64,000 nucleotides of DNA from Hawksworthiomyces lignivorus (lineage: Eukaryota > Ascomycota > Sordariomycetes > Ophiostomatales > Ophiostomataceae): assembly GCA_002917075.1 (NCBI GenBank), contig NTMA01000004.1, forward strand, positions 248,001 through 312,000, in the 5' to 3' direction. Under the pieces are notes generated by a model. That model searched no databases. It was not told the DNA's origin and saw only the letters and a list, made by a program, of their open reading frames with translations. Below are positions 1-10,506 of the stretch, piece by piece. Position 1 is the stretch's first letter; every line of letters starts with the position of its first letter. Position numbers and translations under genes: made by a program.

Positions 1-201
1 GAGAGAGAGTCGACACGAGAACCTTGCTTAGATGGCCCCGCGGCGTCATCATACAAGGAGATTGAGTGCTTGAGTTCGTGGAGTATGCGAGTGGACAACA
101 GAAAGCGTACCTCTTTGGTGATTTGGCGTTGCGCTGCCAGACAGACGCCTCAGGCGGGCAGCAGCGAGCGCTCTTCAGCAGAGAAGAGCGGCCGGGCGGG
201 C
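1..201. other. 3' flank of RRP7
   Basis: No coding region is supported here. This is the downstream flank of the minus-strand RRP7 gene, cut by the window edge. It is GC-balanced and begins with a short GA run. Confidence 0.6.
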
Positions 202-1287
202 TCACACCTCAGGCTTAAACTTGCCGCGCTTTTCGCGCATGGCGGCCACGCGCTTGCGGTCCTCCTGGAACTTGCGCAGCAGCTCGGCCTGCTCGGCCTT
301 CTTGCGCTCGCGCAGCTGGAAGCGGTAAAAGTGCGTCATGTCGGCGCGCTGCTTCTCCTGCTTGGCGAGCTGCTTGGCGCGCGCCGCCTCGGCCTCGGCC
401 TGCCGCGCCGGGTTGCCGCGCCCGCTGCCCGCGCCTGTGGACCGCGTCACCGTCACGAAGCCGTCCTCGTCCGGCACGTTGCGCAGGCGGCGCGCCAGCT
501 CGGCGGCCGCAGCTTCCTGCCGGTTGTAGAGCTCAAAGAAAGCGTCGACGGACGCCCGCAGCGCCGTCCGGTCGGGGTACGCTAGGCGGCCGTGGGCAGC
601 TAGCCAGGTGGGACCTAGCGGCGGCGCCGCGGCGGCGATGCCGACGTCCTTGTCCGAGGGCCACTCGGGCAGCTTGGCGCTGGAGCCCGACGACGATGAT
701 GCTGATTTGTGGACTTTCGCAATCGCCTTCAGCACGAGGTCCACGCTCTTCGCGTCGACCAGCCGCGCCACGGCCGTGCTGCCGCTGCGCCGCAGCGTGC
801 GGGTCCACGTCGCCGGCAGTGCCGCCGCCCTCTGCTGCGCGCGGTCCGCCGCCTGCTTGTCCCGGTCGTCGCCGCTCTCTGCGCCGCCACTGCCGCCTTC
901 TCGCTTCCGCTTGCGCGACTGGAGGGCCGCCAGCCGTGCTGCCTGACCCGGCAAGGCGGTGCTGTTCTCGTAGCCGTCGTCAGACGAGTCGTCGCCGTCG
1001 CCGCCACCGCCGCCTGGCCGCCGCCGCTCGTCTTCAAAGACGATCGACTCAAAGCGGCCCGGTCCCACCAGCGCCGCAAAGAGCGCGCGGAAGTGGGCCT
1101 CGGTGCTGTCTACGGGGACGTTGGCCAGGAACAGGCTGCGGTCGTCGTCAAGAGTCGGGATCTTGGGCGCATTTCGACGGACGTAGAGGATGTGCGTGGC
1201 AGAGAAGTCGGCGGGGAGCGAAGGCAGGGCGGGCATGCGTATTGGGAGAACGGAGAACTCCCCGATTGTTTTTGGTATTGTGGCCAT
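202..1287 (-). CDS. RRP7: Ribosomal RNA-processing protein 7 (Rrp7)
   Basis: A single-exon frame of 361 residues. Rrp7 is a nucleolar component of the small-subunit processome needed for 18S rRNA maturation (family knowledge). The N-terminal half holds the RRM-like fold, with the pattern SLFLANVPVDSTEAHFRALF at about residues 51-70. The C-terminal end is the diagnostic Rrp7 domain: a basic helix with FYRFQLRERKKAEQAELL, a lysine/arginine stretch, then the conserved terminus RGKFKPEV. A glycine/aspartate-rich insert and a basic linker lie between. The ATG lies in a GCCATGG-type context on the opposite strand. The length is slightly above the yeast protein because of low-complexity inserts. Identification is firm from the C-terminal domain. 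Confidence 0.9.
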   Translation of the reverse strand: MATIPKTIGEFSVLPIRMPALPSLPADFSATHILYVRRNAPKIPTLDDDRSLFLANVPVDSTEAHFRALFAALVGPGRFESIVFEDERRRPGGGGGDGDDSSDDGYENSTALPGQAARLAALQSRKRKREGGSGGAESGDDRDKQAADRAQQRAAALPATWTRTLRRSGSTAVARLVDAKSVDLVLKAIAKVHKSASSSSGSSAKLPEWPSDKDVGIAAAAPPLGPTWLAAHGRLAYPDRTALRASVDAFFELYNRQEAAAAELARRLRNVPDEDGFVTVTRSTGAGSGRGNPARQAEAEAARAKQLAKQEKQRADMTHFYRFQLRERKKAEQAELLRKFQEDRKRVAAMREKRGKFKPEV

Positions 1288-1776
1288 GGTATCGCTGAAG
1301 CATGCACGCTGTTGATCGTGCAGTTTCGTTTAAGCTGAGAAGATCTAGGTTACTGAAGCCTTTGGCTTCTTATTATTTTTTTTACGGGCGATAACGATAC
1401 GCTTTTTATGGTGGAGCATGTCGAATTTTTATTTGGCCAATAATATGCTTGAATTTGTCTCTGTACGAGTACTTCGTATTATTACGCCTCCAATTACTCC
1501 GTAGAGCTTTACCGCCCAATCCACACTAAACTTTTCTCTCCAGGATGTTGTAGTGTTGATTTCTACCTTCTAATTGATGGCTCTCGCAGTGGATTCTATT
1601 AAAGCTAAAGATCATCCTGAGCTAGATCCTCACTTTACGTGCAGAACTTCCTATGTTAAGATTGAGCAAAGATATGCCAGCTCAGCGCATTTGAAACACT
1701 AAATCTGAGGGCTGATTATGCTTCTCATTCTCACCTGTTCCGCTTTTGTGATAGAAGTGAATGAACCAAAATAGAA
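1288..1776. other. Intergenic, RRP7 promoter and NLR 3' flank
   Basis: 489 nt, AT-richer than the genes. It holds the presumed RRP7 promoter on the right of that gene and the 3' flank of the NLR. I see no RNA gene or ORF worth reporting. Confidence 0.6.
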
Positions 1777-4700
1777 TTAGTAGATATCTGCTGCTACAGC
1801 GGAAGGGGGAGGCGACTGGAAGTTGAAGATGAGGACGCGGCCCGACTTGCAGCCAATGGCTATCGTCTGTCCCAGCACAGCAGAACAAGCAACATCATAA
1901 TCGACCGGGAGCCACACAATATTGGCCCCGTTGTAAGAAATCCAGGAATGTTCTCTATCGATGCCAAACCCGACACGCTTGGCCTCTTGAAATTTCTTTG
2001 GATCCTCAGCTCGGGAGTCGCCTGTTCCTCCGTCTCCAGCTAAAGGAATGGCCGGTATAGCAAAGTACCCAGTGTCGGTATGAACCTTGGTTCCGACAAT
2101 CGATATCGCGTTTGAGCTCCTATCCATGTAAAATGTCTGCAAGAAGAGCTGCGAGCGAATGTCCCAGATCTTGACTTGTCCGAATTCAGACCCCGTGACC
2201 AGCCGCCTGCCATCTTCCGAGAAACCGATCGACCAGACGAAGTACTTGCTGCCCGTGGGAATATGTATGCTTTCCGACGTAGTCAGATCCCGGATCTCGA
2301 CTGCGTTATCATCAGACGTGAGTGCTATCTGCTTGCTGCTTGGCGAGAAGGCTGCTCGGCTGAGACAGCCGGTGGCGAATTGATTTTTGGAGATTTTGAG
2401 CGTCTCTGTGCACGCGCCCGAGGCCATGTTCCAGATCTTTATTGTCCCGTCATCTGAGCCTGACGCCAGCATCTTGCCATCCGGCGAGAACGCAACCGAG
2501 TCGACTGCATATCCATGTCCTTCGAGAGTATGCACGTGGATGCCATACTTCACATGAAAGATCCTGGCTGAAGCATCGTCCGATCCGGATGCCACCAGCT
2601 TGCCGTCGGGCGAGAACGCCAAGAAGTTAATAGGCGCCTTATGCACATATTGTGTTCGTGTGCATTCTCCCGAGGCCACGTCCCAGATCTTTACTACTCC
2701 GTCCTTCGATGCCGACGCCAGGTGCTTCCCATCCAACGAGAGCGTTACCTTGGAAACTGTATAAGAGTGGCATTCATATGGAGGCGGGGACCAACTGCTG
2801 AGAGCCGGTATATCCCAAATCCGAACTGTCCCGTCATCAGATGTCGATGCCACTTGCTTGCCGTTTGGTGAAAACACTACAGACTTGACATTGCGGCTCG
2901 AACCTCGTAGGGTATGTATAGATGTGCCTTTTATATCCCAGATCGCTACATCATTCCCCTTTGGTCCTGCTATGAACTTGCCATCAGGCGAGAACGACAT
3001 CGAGCCAGTGCTGCCCATTTTAATATTGCGCACACAGAAGCCTAAAGCCACATCCCAGATGCCAAGGTCGCCATTAGACAGTCTTGATGCTATCCATTGC
3101 CCATCTGGCGAAAAGGTAGCGGAATATACTCCTGCCGGTGCTCTAAGCCTTCGGACGAGAGAACCTGAGGCTTCGTCCCAAAGCCTGATTGTCTTGTCAT
3201 CCGATCCCGATGCTATCAGGCCGCTGCTCGAGAATGCAACGGACATGACTAGGTCCCTGTGGCCTGTGAGCGTGCGCGTGCAGCTGCCCGTGGCCGTGTC
3301 CCAGATTTTGACCGCGCAGTCGTCCGACCCGGATGCCAACCGTCTGCCATCCATGGAGAATGCAACCGAGTAGACCTGACCCGTGTGACCCTGTAGCGTG
3401 TGCAACAGAGCACCGGATGAAGCACTCCAGATCTTGACGCTCCTGTTCGATGCTGACGCCACCTGGCCGCGGCTGGAAAAAGCGACCGTCGAGAAATATT
3501 CGTCATCGCGGTCAAACGTGAACGTGCAGGCGCCAGAGTCGAGGTTCCAGATCCTGGTCGTTCTGTCTGCAGATACAGACGCCGCTTGCGTGCCGTCCGG
3601 CGAGAACACCGCCGAGTAGACCAGCTCAGTATGGCCCTGCAATATCTGCGAACATGCGTTCCAGTCCTCTTCAGTACTAGGCTTCACTGCGATCCAGTCT
3701 GGCTCAAGATGCTCAAAGGACTGGTGTATGATACTGAGGCTGGGGCTGAACAGGAGCGCCGAGGCGTACGTCTGGAGCGGCACGTTCTCCATAATCCACT
3801 TGTTTGTCTGGACGAAGCGCCGCGCGCTTTGAAGGAATTCCGTCAGCTGCAGCCGCGTCTCGCGCTTGTCCCATGGGCCAAGCACGAGGTCCTCCAGCCT
3901 CCGCAGCGCGGTGACGCCGTGCGACATGCTCCGGAGGAGGCTGAGAGCTTCCAGCCAGTAGAGGTAGTTTAGCTCTAAAAAGCAGTGGACCGGACCGTCG
4001 TCTCGCAGATCGTCGTCTTTCTGCGCATCTAAAGCAGAAGCCGACGCGCAGAGATGGTCGATCCAGTAGACGCACGAGTAGCGAACAGGTGCGAGGGGGT
4101 CTGGGTCCGGGGCTCTGACCTGTTCAACCGGCATGCCCAGATACGGCAGGTCGTACATGTTCTGCCGCAGCAGGCCAGGCGCCTCCAGTGCTTCGAGCGA
4201 GCGGGTGAACATTTGGTAGTGGGCGTCTTCCACGCCAGACAGAAAGACCGGGTCGCCAGCTTGCGGGTCTGCCAGAAAGTCCTTGGCAGACTGGTGCACG
4301 AAATAAACCGTTTCTCTCCGCACGGTCAAGAAGGAGCCGCACTTGTTGATCAGCTTCTCCAGGACATTTGCTCGTCTCAAATTGCCTTTGAAGCCAGCGA
4401 GCATGCCGAGCTCGGCCAGATGAAGCGGCCGGTGGACGAGCACGACCGTAGCAAGAATGGTCCGGCACTGGATTGGATCTTTGCCCTTGAGGAGTCGAAT
4501 CTGCTTCATCATGCGGGCATAGAGGCCGGTCAAGTCGCTAGGAATAGTGTCGAGGACCTCTAGGATCTCTCCGGCATCTTCGTATTCCGCGCCGTCTATG
4601 TTTTGAAGCTCTCGAAAAATGAGGGCGACCCAGAGAAAAGTGCCGTTGGCTTTCTGGCTCATCCTCTGCCGCACCTGCTCTTGCAGTTCCGGATCGTCTT

Positions 4701-6613
4701 GCAAGGACATGAGACGGGATACTTTGTCTTTAATGTACACATCCACGGCATGAGACACGAGATCAGCGTTGATCTCGAGACTCAGACGGTCGGCGCCGGC
4801 CAGCTGGTGCTCGATGGTGGGCCAGTTGCGGCTCGAGACAATCCACTTGACGCGAGAAGATGCGGACGACGTCTCCGCAACCCAGGCAAGAAGCTGCGGC
4901 AAGCCCTTCTCGCACTCGTCCAGAGCGTCGATGACAATATAGGCCGGTTTTAAGCCCGAATCTCGCAGAACATTGCGGAAAGTCTCAGACAATGCATACC
5001 ATGCATTTGGAGAATCAGTTAGAGATTTTCGGTCGTGATCGTACTTCTCCCGTACGTGCACCAGGAGGGAAGGCTGCTGCTTAACAAGGAGATACAGCAG
5101 GCCTCGCAGCACGTTTGTTGCATTGTTGAGGCGCGCTTCTGTGGCTTGGCAGAAGAAAAAGGAGAGCAGGCTGGAAGGCGCCGACTTTCGAAGCTCGTCG
5201 ACTATGCCGCAGAGCAGCATGGTCTTGCCTTTGCCAGGGTCGCCCTTGAGCCAGAGCAAGTGGCTGTCCGCACCGTCGCGCCACTTGCGGAAGTCCTGGT
5301 TTGCAAGGATCCAGCGATACGAGTCCAGCAGCAGGCCTCCCTTGATGCTCTCGATGCGGGTCTTTTCAACGTAGGGGTCACTGGGCCACAGTGCGGCCAA
5401 GCATTCCTGGTCCGGCTCGGCGAGCGGCGCCGTCTCGCGGGCCTTTAGCAACCCGACGAGCTCTTCCAGGAGGTTCTCTTGCGCTCCGGTGCGGGCGACC
5501 AGCTGCCGAAAAGAGTATGCCTGGGAGTCGTCGCGGAAGCGGTTCTCAATCTCCACAATGTCTTTGAGATCGCCGTCCCAGTCGTCCAGCTTGATCAAGT
5601 CGCGCAGGAAAGCCAGGCCGCGGTTGCGGTAGAATGCGCAGACGCTGTTCATCTGATAGGTGAGGAGAGCTTTGTAGAGGCGGACGGTCTGCTGTTCCAT
5701 CTCGCGCACTACGCGGGAGAGCGAGCGGCCGCCAGGGCCCGATTCGTCAAAGAGGGCATCCGAGAGACCCCAGTACCAGTCCATCCGATCAATAATGTAG
5801 CGGATGCCGAGACGGTGTGCTTCGGTAGTTGCTAGTGGATTGGCAAGGAGCTGCACGCAAAACCAGTTAATACACATGTGCGCTTCTATAGAGAGTGGTC
5901 CCTTTCGATTGGCATACTTCAAGAGCGACGCAGACACCGGTCCAGGCGAGAGCTGCCTGGGGCAGCGCCTGAACAGCTGATGAGATCACGTCTTTTACAG
6001 ATTGGACGACATCCACAACATTGCTTATTCCGCTTTTTAGTCGAGCCTCAAAAGCAGTGCGATCCAGGCCGGCGTCAATGAGCTGCTTCATCTGCCGACG
6101 CCTCTCGTCCGGGTCGAACTGGCTGATGGTGTTCTGCTGGTTATCGGCAGGAGTAGCCCCGAGGCCCTGTCCCAGCTGACAAGACAAGATCTTCTCGTAT
6201 GCTTCTACGAGTTTGTCGTCTTCCTCTTTGAGGGCATCATAGGCCCGGTCCCAGAGCCGCTCCGGTGGGCTTGGAGCGGTCCCATTTGCTTGGACAGAGG
6301 CCACGGTGCCGCCGCTAGCAGGGGCCACGATGCCCCCGCTGACGGTAGGCGGTGGGCCATGGCGAAGCGGCACCGCAAGAGAGGCATGCTGCGGTGCAGG
6401 CGCTACGCCTGCAAGAGAGGCATGTGATGCAACGTTTGCGCCCGCAAGAGATGATAGCGGCGATGCAGAGACAAGAGCATTGTCCGGCTTTCTTGGGGAA
6501 GCAGACAGCACGCCGGTTTCTGAGCCATCTTCGCCCCCACTAATGCTGTGTCCCGACTTCCGGCTTCGATGAAAAAACCGCCGGAAACTGGACGGCGAGC
6601 GTTGATGCGACAT
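1777..6613 (-). CDS. NACHT-WD40 NOD-like receptor (HET-E/NWD family)
   Basis: Two exons, 5918..6613 and 1777..5850, joined across a 67-nt GT-AG intron (5851..5917) to give 1589 residues. The join restores the family pattern ALAWTGVCVALE-LLANPL. The start is the ATG at 6613 (MSHQRSPSS), preferred over an in-frame ATG 69 codons upstream because the conserved Ser/Arg-rich head begins there. Domains: low-complexity head (1-135); NACHT N-terminal helical domain with LWDRAYDALKEEDDKLVEAY; NACHT NTPase with Walker A GDPGKGKT (about 435-442) and Walker B VIDALDE (about 538-544); linker; about 12 WD40 repeats from residue 968, then the C-terminal cap ending IAIGCKSGRVLIF. Proteins of this class sense non-self or pathogens and trigger heterokaryon incompatibility or cell death (family knowledge). 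The head shows no recognised effector domain. The WD repeats differ from one another, unlike the near-identical repeats of HET-E. A divergent MFS gene shares its upstream region. Confidence 0.9.
6375..6457 (-). repeat. Imperfect 36/33-bp repeat in the NLR head
   Basis: The 14-mer GCAAGAGAGGCATG occurs at 6375-6388 and 6411-6424, with a diverged copy (GCAAGAGATGATAG) at 6444-6457. In the NLR protein it encodes three tandem units of about 12 residues, each beginning SLAG or SLAV, inside the disordered head before the NACHT region. Confidence 0.7.
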
Positions 6614-7862
6614 ATCGGTCACCGACGTAGTTCGACGATGGCGTACCTTGGATGCAATGTCCCTTTGCTTACTGGTTGATTCTCTTCTTGGCCTTCCGCT
6701 CTTTTCATACGACGCCTGCCCAGCGAACCTAAGCCTCAGGCCCCCCCATGTTTGCCTACCAGCATTGAGCAGCCAATCGCGTTCGACATGGCCGTCAAAC
6801 TGCTGTGGTTGACGCCGCACGTCAACGTTGCCGTCCGCCTGCGTCCAATTTGCGCCAGCCGCGGAGTTTGCAATCGCGCTCTTTTAGTTTTCATCAACAG
6901 GATGCGATCTAGTAGGCAATGGTTACATGGCGAGGGTGCGAATACGACCAGCGCGCTACAATCTGGCTAGGCGGCTGCGACATTAAGCACTTAGTGCAAA
7001 ATGAAGTTCCTACGAACGCTGGGTCGATGAATCCTGAAGGAAGGACGCTATTAGAGGAGGAGAGGAAGGAAGAGACGAAAAAGAAACCGAAGACAAAAAA
7101 TGAAGATATGAACTGAGGATCACCAGCACGTGGGGGAATCGTGCAGCCTACATCGCGCGCGCAGTAATACAGCGGGTTCCTGGCTTGGCCTGGCCCTGCC
7201 CTCCGTGAACCTTTGTCCCGCTCTCCAGCTCCTCCCGCCTTGCAGTTCCGCACTGGAGACCGCCGCGGAGCAATGCGTATCCGCACTTACAAGACATCTT
7301 TACCGTCTTTTTTCTTTTTTTCCTTGCTTTTTGCGACCACCCAAATTTAAAGACCCGTACGCCATCACGCAGCCAAGTTCGCATCGTCGTCTCGTCTTTT
7401 GCCAAGCTTCCGAATCCGTAGGATCGCTGCCTCGCACTCTCATTTCGTTTCTTTTTTTCCTCTCTCTCTTTCTTTTTTCTCCTTTCTTTTTTTTTTTTTT
7501 TTCCTCTCTAATCCCCTTTCTCTTGCATGGTGCAGATGGCAGATCACCGGACTCACTTCTTCCTTCCTCCCACAATGATTTAGGCCATTGTTCCTCCTCT
7601 TCCTCTTTCTAGTCGTCTTTTCTTACTTCTCTCCCCTTCCTCCTTCTTCCCCTATGCTCTATCCTCTTCTCTTCTCTTTCTCCTCCTCTTCTCTCTTTCT
7701 CCTCCTCTTCTCTCTTTCTCCTCCTCTTCTCTCTTTCTCCTCTTCTCTCTTTCTCCTCCTCTTCTCTCCTTCTCCTCACCACTCGTCTCTGCTTTCTCTT
7801 CTCCTCGATGCAAGTTTAGCAGGCCAATGACTTCAAACTAGCTTCATTAATCTCCTTGGTAC
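6614..7862. promoter_or_regulatory. Divergent promoter region, NLR / MFS transporter
   Basis: A 1.25 kb spacer between the divergent starts of the NLR (-) and the MFS gene (+). From about 7300 the plus strand is strongly pyrimidine-rich, with a T run near 7490-7501 and a CT tandem repeat, which is common upstream of transcription starts in filamentous fungi. No credible ORF was found. Exact promoter elements cannot be assigned. Confidence 0.5.
7662..7772. repeat. 19-bp pyrimidine tandem repeat
   Basis: Six units with consensus TCCTCCTCTTCTCTCTTTC. The units starting at 7681, 7700 and 7719 are identical. The unit at 7738 is shortened to 16 bp. The units at 7662 and 7754 carry a few changes. 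It lies 130-240 nt upstream of the MFS start codon and is probably in the 5' UTR or core promoter. Confidence 0.85.
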
Positions 7863-7901
7863 TTGACAAGGACTCCCATCTCCAATCTCTCTCCAGCAGC
7901 T

Positions 7902-9560
7902 ATGTCGTTCGGCCAATGTTTCCGCCGAAGATCTGCACCAGCAGAATCTTCGGCATCCGGAGACATGGCTCCCGGACAGCCACCATCACGGCCGCCCTAT
8001 CTTCTTCATTATCGCTCCTCCACTACTTTCATTGTCGCTGTCATCACTATTGCAATCTTCACGGATATCTTCTTGTACGGCCTTATCGTGCCCGTGATGC
8101 CATTTGCTCTGACATCCCGGGCCGGCGTATCTGAAGACGACGTCCAGCGCTGGAACGCCATCTTGATTGCCTGCTATGGCATCACCCTCTTTGCCGGCAG
8201 CCCCATATCTGGTTTCTATGCTGACCGCACCTCCTCGCGCCGCCTGCCGCTGCTGGTCGGCCTGCTGGCCCTCGCCGCCTCTACCCTGCTGCTCTGCCTC
8301 GGCAGCACCGTCGGCGTGTTCATCGTGGGCCGGCTCTTGCAGGGCGCCAGCGCTTCCGTCGTTTGGAGCGTCGGTCTCGCACTGCTGGCCGACACCATGG
8401 GGCGGCGCATCGGCTTAGCTATGGGCTACGTTAGCATCGCCATGTCGACCGCTCTGCTGCTGTCGCCCCTCGTCGGCGGCGCCGTCTATGCTGGCGCCGG
8501 CTACTATGCCGTGTACTGCGTGGCCTTTGGGCTGATCGTGCTAGACATCATCCTCCGGCTGCTGCTCATCGAGAAGAAGGTGGCGCGGCAGTGGATCAAA
8601 GACGAGGACGAAATAGTTAGTGACGGCGCTAGCGAGGAGAAACTCGCTGGCGGGGAATTTCCCTGCGAAATGCAGAACCTGCAGCAGCACGAGAAACAGG
8701 AGCAAGAGAGCATGACGGCAGGAAACGACGGTGCAATTCATGCCGATGAAGTCGAAGGCAAAGAAAAGCAATCACACGCGCTCGTAACAGTGACGGCAGG
8801 CGAGAAGAGCTGGGAGGATCGGGAAGAGAAGGCTGATCTTGCTCCAAGCTCCAACGATGACGGCCCAACATCAGCCCAACCACCACAACAGCAGACCAGC
8901 GCTGTCCGCCGCGTCTGGATCTTGCTGCAGTCCCGTCGTCTGTTGGCCGCCCTCTTTGGCTGCTTCATCGAGGCCTCCATCATGTTCGGGTTTGACACAG
9001 TTTTGCCCGTTTTTGTCAAGACGACGTTCTCTTGGTCGTCTACAGCAGCAGGGTTGCTGTTTTTTACCCTCTTTATGCCGCCGCTCGTCCTGAGCCCCAT
9101 TATTGGCATGCTCAGCGACCGGTGGGGAGCCAAGTGGCTATCGCTGTCCGGCTTTGTCACGTCCATTCCACTGCTGGTGTGTCTCCGCTTCGTGGATCAC
9201 AACACGATCGGCCAGAAGGTGCTGCTGAGTGTGCTGCTGTCCTTGATGGGCGTGACGCTGACACTCTCCAACGTCCCGCTTATGGCAGAAATCAGCTTCT
9301 CCATCGAGGCGATAGAGGCCCAGCGGCCGGGCGTCTTTGGTAAAGAGGGAGTGTATGGAATGGGTTACGGCCTGTTCACGACAGCGTTTGCGCTTGGCAG
9401 CTTTCTCGGCAGCCTGCTGGCCGGCTATCTCCACGCCGACTACGGCTGGGCCACAATGGCATGGAGCCTAGCTGTCCTGTACGCCTTCGGCACCATCGCT
9501 GTGCTGCTGTGGGTTGGCGAATTTCGCCTCCGGCGACCTCTGCAGCCCCAGCAGCAGTAG
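7902..9560 (+). CDS. MFS transporter, DHA1-type drug/metabolite efflux
   Basis: Single exon, 552 residues from the first ATG at 7902 (MSFGQCF); an upstream in-frame TTG at 7863 is not a plausible start. About 12 hydrophobic segments are visible in two blocks of six. The conserved first loop reads GSPISGFYADRTSSRR, matching the MFS motif-A pattern G-x3-D-R-x2-R-R in relaxed form. Its second-half counterpart is GMLSDRWGAKW. A long hydrophilic, Glu/Gln-rich loop of about 110 residues separates the halves. The family is plasma- or vacuolar-membrane proton antiporters exporting drugs or small metabolites; substrate cannot be read from sequence. It is closer to vesicular-amine/TetA-like DHA1 members than to sugar porters. 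It is divergent from the NLR. Confidence 0.85.
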   Translation: MSFGQCFRRRSAPAESSASGDMAPGQPPSRPPYLLHYRSSTTFIVAVITIAIFTDIFLYGLIVPVMPFALTSRAGVSEDDVQRWNAILIACYGITLFAGSPISGFYADRTSSRRLPLLVGLLALAASTLLLCLGSTVGVFIVGRLLQGASASVVWSVGLALLADTMGRRIGLAMGYVSIAMSTALLLSPLVGGAVYAGAGYYAVYCVAFGLIVLDIILRLLLIEKKVARQWIKDEDEIVSDGASEEKLAGGEFPCEMQNLQQHEKQEQESMTAGNDGAIHADEVEGKEKQSHALVTVTAGEKSWEDREEKADLAPSSNDDGPTSAQPPQQQTSAVRRVWILLQSRRLLAALFGCFIEASIMFGFDTVLPVFVKTTFSWSSTAAGLLFFTLFMPPLVLSPIIGMLSDRWGAKWLSLSGFVTSIPLLVCLRFVDHNTIGQKVLLSVLLSLMGVTLTLSNVPLMAEISFSIEAIEAQRPGVFGKEGVYGMGYGLFTTAFALGSFLGSLLAGYLHADYGWATMAWSLAVLYAFGTIAVLLWVGEFRLRRPLQPQQQ

Positions 9561-10506
9561 GAGAAACAGCATCATGAGCAGATGACATGTGTTAACCTGT
9601 CCTTCGATTATAGCCATTTATATTCATACACACGCAAACAAACACCCGAACACATGCATTTTATAGGCTGGCGTTTGATGACTCTTTCTTTTCCGGTGCA
9701 TCGTATGTCTGTTGGGTGTACTGGTGAAACTGTATACGGATCCTTCGCCGGTCGTCTAGAATTCGAAGTAGAATCAGCCGCTCCACTGCCATCCCCGGCT
9801 TTGGTGGTTGGTGGTTACGGGCAGTTTCAGCTCCTTCTTCTTTCGCCAGCCATCAAAATCGATTAGGGCTTGCATGCATCCCCATTCTCTTATCAACAAC
9901 CGGGTGCGTGCATCCATGGCCGAGACTCTTCTGACTGTGCGTCGCTTTCTCTCCCTCCCGTCCAATAGAACTCTGCGCCTTCTCTTCCGGCAACATTCCA
10001 CTGCCGATACCCTTGCTTCTCGAAACATGCAAGACATGCTAGCCGGAATTTTTCCGGAGAGCGCTGCCAATCAGAGACCGCCGGTCCATTACGTCCGTGC
10101 AGCTTCCCCCTCCTTCAGAAGTACCCGACTTGACGTGGACGGGTAGCCAGCGATCTCAACAAAGTTTCGTGTCACCAACCATCGCGAAGTGAGGCTGATG
10201 GTAGCATTTGGGAACCCACTCGTCGTCGGACAGCAACGCCACTCAGCTTTGCGAAACGTGCAATTAATGCCATCTTTGGGCCGCTATTTGGTCAGCAACG
10301 TTTTGTCTTGTCTAATTTCGGTGTGTATCACTTGTTTGTAATGAACAGTGTGCTGCTTTGATAAGCATGTATATGTAACTATAAAGTAGATCCGAGACAG
10401 GTGTACGACTATCCAGGTTGTTATTTCATAACCAAGCTTCACAATCGTAAATCGTGTGACATTCTAAGAAGGAGAAGAAGAAGAAGAAGCACTATGTAGT
10501 CGTAAA
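9561..10506. other. Convergent intergenic region
   Basis: 946 nt between the MFS gene (+) and the MOSC fusion gene (-), so both 3' ends lie here. A short GA/AAG microsatellite sits near 10468-10488. An open frame at 9808..10146 (+) has no recognisable family and was not called. Confidence 0.6.
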
